A DNA stretch of 64,000 bases, taken from NCBI GenBank assembly GCA_030427205.1, contig JAUHXC010000020.1, positions 1-64,000 on the forward strand. Reading direction: 5' to 3'. The notes under the pieces are model-generated. The model did no database searches and was not told the origin of the DNA. It saw nothing but the letters and a program-made list of their open reading frames with translations. This DNA is from a bacterium. GTDB taxonomy: Bacteria; Myxococcota_A; Bradymonadia; UBA7976; UBA1532. Made by a program: the position numbers and the translations under genes. Positions 46,325 through 64,000 of this stretch are shown here, piece by piece. The first letter of the stretch is position 1, and the number at the start of each line of letters is the position of its first letter.

Positions 46325-47194
46325 GTGTCCGACCCGGTCGTCTTCGACCCCGAATCCCTCGCCAAGCTCGATGACCAGCAATGGCGCCGCCTGGGCGTCA
46401 CCCAGACCTTCGATCGCCTGCTCGTCGACGCCGCCGCCACCCACCCCGGCACCTCCGCCGAGGTGCGCGACCATGCCGGGCGCAACCTGAGCGGCGGGGC
46501 CGCCAGGTTCTGGGAGCTGTCGTTCCCCCAGATGAAGCGCGATCTGGTGCGCAAGCGCATCCTGGCCGAGAGCGCCGGCGAGCTGACGCTCAACGCCGAC
46601 TTCGCCGACCGGATCCAGCGGCTGCTGCACGACATCGAGACCCAGGCCAGCCACGTCGAGCCGACGCCGGGGGTGACCCTCGAAGAGCTCAACGCCCGGG
46701 CCGCCGAGCGGGAGCGGCAGATCAAAGCCGCCAGGCGCTCGACCACCCGCCGGGCGAGCACGAGCACCAGCCGCAGCCGCAGCGGGGCGAGCGAGTCGGC
46801 CCCCAAGAAGCGGTCGGCGCCCAAGCCCGACCCGACCGCCATCGCGCTCTCGGCGCCGACCCCCAAGCCGACGCCGACGGTGGCGCCGCCCAAGAAGCTG
46901 TTCACCACCCGCACCGTCAATACGCTGCTCGACCGGCTCGACAATACGGCGCTCAACAAGGTGCAGCTCGGCGGCCGCATCGGCCTGCGCGGCGCCGACC
47001 TCGAGCGCTTCCTCGAGGTCACCGGCCAGCTCGACATCACCCGGTTCAAGCGCGACGACCTCGTCGAGCTGCACTGGGAGGGCCGCAAGCTCGCCAAGAC
47101 CAGCGGCGGCGACCGGCGGATGGCGATCATCGGCCTCGTCGAGAAGCTGCGCGGCGCGGCCGAAGCGCCCGGTGACTCGCCCGCCGAGGCTTGA
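46325..47194 (+). CDS. Protein of unknown function with basic low-complexity linker
   Basis: A 289-residue protein that I do not recognise, started at GTG 46325 with GAGGAG 6 nt upstream. The N-terminal part (1-130) is mostly helical. A linker of about 70 residues (135-205) is rich in Ser, Thr, Arg and Lys, then Pro/Thr. The C-terminal part (about 208-280, KLFTTRTVNTLLDRLDNTAL and onwards) is a small helical domain with many charged residues, which could bind nucleic acid; this is speculative. No signal peptide or membrane segment. Between PilZ and TPR genes on the same strand. Confidence 0.75.
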   Translation: MSDPVVFDPESLAKLDDQQWRRLGVTQTFDRLLVDAAATHPGTSAEVRDHAGRNLSGGAARFWELSFPQMKRDLVRKRILAESAGELTLNADFADRIQRLLHDIETQASHVEPTPGVTLEELNARAAERERQIKAARRSTTRRASTSTSRSRSGASESAPKKRSAPKPDPTAIALSAPTPKPTPTVAPPKKLFTTRTVNTLLDRLDNTALNKVQLGGRIGLRGADLERFLEVTGQLDITRFKRDDLVELHWEGRKLAKTSGGDRRMAIIGLVEKLRGAAEAPGDSPAEA

Positions 47195-47405
47195 GAGCTT
47201 CCCCACGCCTCGCTCTCGGCTCGGCGCCCGGCCGTCGCCGGCGGCGCCCGGCCCGGCGAGTGCGCGCCTGCGCGCGCGGCCGCGGCCGGATTCCGACAGC
47301 CACGAAATTGCGGTTGACGGACATTCGTTTCAGACTGACGCCGGTTCGTGATCGCGTCGCCGCTCGCGCCCGGATCGGCGCCGGACGACGCGAAAGTGGG
47401 TAGCC

Positions 47406-50036
47406 ATGCTCGTCGACATCCTCCTCGCGCCGCTCCTCGGCCTGTTCGCCCCGGCCAGCCCCGGGGCCTACGACTGCGACCGCCTGGTGGCGGTCGGCGC
47501 GCTCGCCGAGGCGGCCGCCGTCTGCGCCGCGGCCGAAGCCGACGGCAGCGTGCCCCTGCTCATGGAGATCCGCCGCGCCGATCAGGCCGATCGCGGCTCC
47601 GAGAAAGGGCTGGCGCTGACGCTCTCCGGCCTGCGTGACGCCGCCGAGGCCCGCCGCAGCGCGCCCGACCGGGTGATCGAAGAGGCGCTGTTCCAGCACC
47701 TCGCCCGGGTCGTGCGGGCGCTGACGCCGCTCGATCAGCGGCCCGATCTGGCCCAGTGGCCGCTGCCGGGTCTGCCGGTGCCGTCGCCGGTGCTGCCCGA
47801 GCTCGAGAACGACGATCTCTCCAACCTGGCCGGCGCCATCCGCCGCAGCGACGAGCGCATCCGCGAGGTGGAGGCCCGCCTGGCCGGGGTCGACCCCGAC
47901 TTCCGGCGCATGCCCGAGTCGGCCCGCCAGGGGCTGGCCAAGGCGCTGGAGAACCTCAACGTCGAGCGAAAGCGGCTGCTCGAGCGCCGGCTCGAGGCCC
48001 TCGAGCGGCAGGTCGAGCGCTCCAAGCGCCCCAAGCCGGCGCAGCTGCTGCACCTCGCCGAGACCTACTTCGCCATCGACGCCGCCGAAGAGAGCGTACG
48101 CAAGCAGCGGCGCCGCGGGCGGCGCATCCTCAAGCAGCTGCGGCGGTGGTACGCCACCGACGGCGCCTCGGGCATCGCGGCGCTGTGGCTGGCGGCCTTC
48201 GCCATCGACGACGGCGACCCCGAGCGGGCCCGCCCGCTGCTCGACGAGGCCGGCGTCTTCGATCCGGGCCTGTCGACGTTCTTCGAAGCGCTGCTGCAGT
48301 GGCGGCTGGGCAAGCCCGCCGAGGCGCTCGAGCGGCTGCGCTCGGTGCGCGGCCCGCTGTCGCCGGCGCTGACGGCGCAGGTGGCCGCGCTGGAAGGCAC
48401 CCTGGCCCTGGAGACCGGCGACTGGGCGTCGTCGGCCGAGGCCTGGCTGCGGGCGGCGGAGAACGCGCCGGCGGAGCAGGCGGGGCGCGCCCGACTGCAG
48501 GCGGCCATCGCCTGGAGCGTGGCCATCGCGTCGGGTGAGAAGGCCGCGCGGGTGCCGTCGCCGCTGCAGACCGCGACGCTGCTGCATACGCTGTCCCGCG
48601 GCCGACTCGACCAGGCCCGCGCCCTCTTCCGGGTCATGGAGTCCGGGCGTGGCCCGGCGCTGCCCTATATCGGCCTCATGGTCGTCGACAGCCTGCGGGC
48701 GGCGGGGCAAGGGGCCGCGGCGGACGATCTGCTCGATCGCCTCATCCGGGACTACACCCGCGCCGGCGCGTGGCGCTCGGCCAACCTGGGCCCGTCGGCC
48801 GACGTCGCCCGGCGGGCGCTGCTCGAGCGGGTGGAGCGGCGGGTCGCGCGCATCGTCGAGACCGGCGTGCCGGTGCCGCCGGCGGCGCGGGCCCGGCTGG
48901 GCGCGGTGATCGACGCCCGATTCGACCTCTTCCAGGTCTCCGACCGCTCGCGGGTGCAGCTGGGCGACGCGCTGGGGCGGCTGGGCTTCCTCGAACAGGT
49001 GGAGCGGCGCCTGACCGACCTGCGCACCGGGGCGGCCGATCCGCTGCTGCGGCGGGCGGCGGCGGCGGCGCTGGTCGAGGCCTACGTGCAGCGGGCCCGC
49101 GAGGCGGGCGCCGCCGGCCAGAAGACCGGCCCCTGGCTGCTGGGCGATCCCATCGCCAACCCCGCGCCGGAGGCGGTGACCCGGCTGGTCGAGGCCCAGA
49201 GCGAGCTCATCGGCTACCTGCCCCTCGGCAGCGCCGAGCGGGACGCGCTGGTCGTCGATCGGGCCACCGTGCGCCTCGGCCTGGGCGATACCGCCGGCAT
49301 CGTCGCCGAGCTCAACGGCGTCGCCGAGCGACACCCGGACACCGCGCTGGGGCTGCGGGCGATCTACCAGCTCATGCGGGCGCAGCCCGAAGAGACCGCC
49401 CGGCTCGGCCAGCGCTGGTCGCGGCGCTCCGCCGGCCCGCCGGCGCGCAGCCGGGCGCTGCGCAAGGCGCTCGACGGGCTGTTCGGCGGGGAAGATCCGG
49501 GCCGGACGCTGATGGCAGACGGGCGCTTCGCCGAGGCGGCGGCGCGCTACGAGAAGGCCGCCGCCGGCTCCGATCCGGCCGCCGCGCGCTTCGCGGCCGC
49601 CGTGGCCTGGACCGCCGCGCTGCGCCCCGATCGGGCGGTGCCGGCGTGGCAGGGCTTCATCGAGGCCCACCCCGATTACGAGCGCACGCCGGTGGGCTAC
49701 ATCCTCTACGCCCGCCTGCTGCAGACCCAGGGCCGGCTGCGCGACGCGGCCAAGGCCTATGTGGACTCGGCCCGGCTCGACGGCCCGGACGCGGGGCGCG
49801 CGCTGATGCGCGCGATGCGGCTGGTCTCGGGGGACTTCGAGGCGCTGACCGCCGTCGTCGCACGGCTCGCGGGCATGCAAGCGCTGCCCGATCGGGCGCG
49901 CTTCGCCCTCGCGCTGAAGGGGCTCGAGGGCGGCCACGCCCCCGCCGCCGAAGTGGCCGGCGCCCCGCCCACCCCGCCGATGGATCCCAAGCTCTGCCAG
50001 GGTGAAGCCTGCAAGGACGCGCGCTTCTGGCCCTGA
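47406..50036 (+). CDS. Large exported TPR-type protein
   Basis: An 876-residue protein with a short signal-like N-terminus (MLVDILLAPLLGLFAPASPG). Almost the whole chain is helical and Ala/Leu/Arg-rich, with many paired-helix motifs of TPR type (for example AALWLAAFAIDDGDPERARP and DRAVPAWQGFIEAHPDYERT). A coiled-coil-like stretch lies at about 145-215. The C-terminus is Pro-rich with two Cys. It likely serves as a periplasmic scaffold, in the manner of BamD or tol-associated TPR proteins, but no specific relation is claimed. Weak ribosome site (GTGGG) 5 nt upstream. Its 3' end faces the giant gene across 256 nt. Confidence 0.82.
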   Translation: MLVDILLAPLLGLFAPASPGAYDCDRLVAVGALAEAAAVCAAAEADGSVPLLMEIRRADQADRGSEKGLALTLSGLRDAAEARRSAPDRVIEEALFQHLARVVRALTPLDQRPDLAQWPLPGLPVPSPVLPELENDDLSNLAGAIRRSDERIREVEARLAGVDPDFRRMPESARQGLAKALENLNVERKRLLERRLEALERQVERSKRPKPAQLLHLAETYFAIDAAEESVRKQRRRGRRILKQLRRWYATDGASGIAALWLAAFAIDDGDPERARPLLDEAGVFDPGLSTFFEALLQWRLGKPAEALERLRSVRGPLSPALTAQVAALEGTLALETGDWASSAEAWLRAAENAPAEQAGRARLQAAIAWSVAIASGEKAARVPSPLQTATLLHTLSRGRLDQARALFRVMESGRGPALPYIGLMVVDSLRAAGQGAAADDLLDRLIRDYTRAGAWRSANLGPSADVARRALLERVERRVARIVETGVPVPPAARARLGAVIDARFDLFQVSDRSRVQLGDALGRLGFLEQVERRLTDLRTGAADPLLRRAAAAALVEAYVQRAREAGAAGQKTGPWLLGDPIANPAPEAVTRLVEAQSELIGYLPLGSAERDALVVDRATVRLGLGDTAGIVAELNGVAERHPDTALGLRAIYQLMRAQPEETARLGQRWSRRSAGPPARSRALRKALDGLFGGEDPGRTLMADGRFAEAAARYEKAAAGSDPAAARFAAAVAWTAALRPDRAVPAWQGFIEAHPDYERTPVGYILYARLLQTQGRLRDAAKAYVDSARLDGPDAGRALMRAMRLVSGDFEALTAVVARLAGMQALPDRARFALALKGLEGGHAPAAEVAGAPPTPPMDPKLCQGEACKDARFWP

Positions 50037-50106
50037 GCCGCGTCGAGCGCGTCGGGACGGCGCAGCGCAGCCCCTGAGCGATGCCCGAGAGGCCCGTAGA
50101 CGGCCC

Positions 50107-50120
50107 GAACGGGCCCGTTC
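50107..50120. other. 14-bp perfect palindrome in a convergent gap
   Basis: GAACGGGCCCGTTC is self-complementary over 14 bp in the 256-nt gap 50037-50292 between two convergent genes. It could form a GC-rich stem in either transcript, but has no T-tract, so an intrinsic terminator role is only a possibility. Nothing else is recognised in this gap. Confidence 0.35.
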
Positions 50121-50292
50121 CACCGAACGCCACGCCCTTGTCCTGGACAGTGTACGGAACGGGCGCCTGACGGCCGTCTGGGCGCCTCTGCGAGCACATT
50201 CGAGGAGCACTCCGACGCCCGCGGCGCCGAAGACGCCCGCGAAGTGACGACTCGCGGCCCGACCAGCCCGCGGGCGAGGGCCCGCTGCGCGA

Positions 50293-64000
<13,708 letters not shown>

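Noticed and set aside
50037..50292. Immunity gene for an RHS toxin
   Set aside because: The only gap downstream of the giant gene is 256 nt and holds no open frame with a plausible start in the right direction; the next gene is convergent.

Overview
GC-rich (near 70 %) chromosomal DNA, densely packed with long genes and with no RNA genes or transposons that I can recognise. The content points to a Gram-negative bacterium of the Myxococcota/Bradymonadota (former Deltaproteobacteria) type: transmembrane Ser/Thr kinase, TSP3-repeat and MopE-repeat secreted proteins, SLH-domain lipoprotein, sigma-54 two-component pair, lamin-tail lipoprotein, acyclic plus cyclic carotenoid genes in one operon, and mevalonate-pathway genes. 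Assignment to a lineage is inference from gene content only.

Layout. 1-4462 (minus): two translationally coupled secreted calcium-binding-type TSP3 proteins, the first running off the left edge. 4610-9965 (plus): Ser/Thr kinase coupled to a TPR/beta-barrel outer-membrane protein, then a histidine kinase/sigma-54 activator pair. 10147-11445: SLH-amidase lipoprotein. 11430-16843 (minus): complete mrpABCDEFG cation/proton antiporter operon with an unusually short MrpE. 17073-18017: CaCA-type cation exchanger. 17983-19494: unknown secreted protein. 19495-20434: intergenic tandem array of 86-bp units plus a perfect 34-bp palindrome. 20435-21907: unknown gene. 22284-30071 (plus): seven-gene carotenoid operon crtY-E-I-B-D-C-Z. 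30085-36907 (minus): lamin-tail lipoprotein, small barrel protein, phosphomevalonate kinase, diphosphomevalonate decarboxylase, Xaa-Pro aminopeptidase, DUF3332 lipoprotein, unknown gene. 37034-43844 (minus): tripartite RND efflux system (tolC-like, adaptor, pump) whose pump carries a membrane-segment-rich insertion. 44045-50036 (plus): two-domain polyphosphate:AMP phosphotransferase, PilZ protein, unknown protein, large TPR protein. 50293-64000 (minus): one enormous gene, still open at the right edge.

How parts work together. The crt genes predict a monocyclic xanthophyll: one end cyclised and 3-hydroxylated (CrtY, CrtZ), the other hydrated and further desaturated (CrtC, CrtD). Mevalonate enzymes nearby would feed isopentenyl diphosphate to it. 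Mrp, the cation exchanger and RND pump suggest active ion and toxicant management.

The most unusual items are (i) the giant protein of more than 4,560 residues that joins about 35 Cys-rich MopE-type repeats, Ig/PKD-like domains, an RHS/YD shell with a canonical RHS core, an unknown post-core domain, a 137-residue Glu-Gly tract and a further secreted-type tail; and (ii) the phased 12-bp element array (42/44-bp spacing) in the 19.5-20.4 kb intergenic region.
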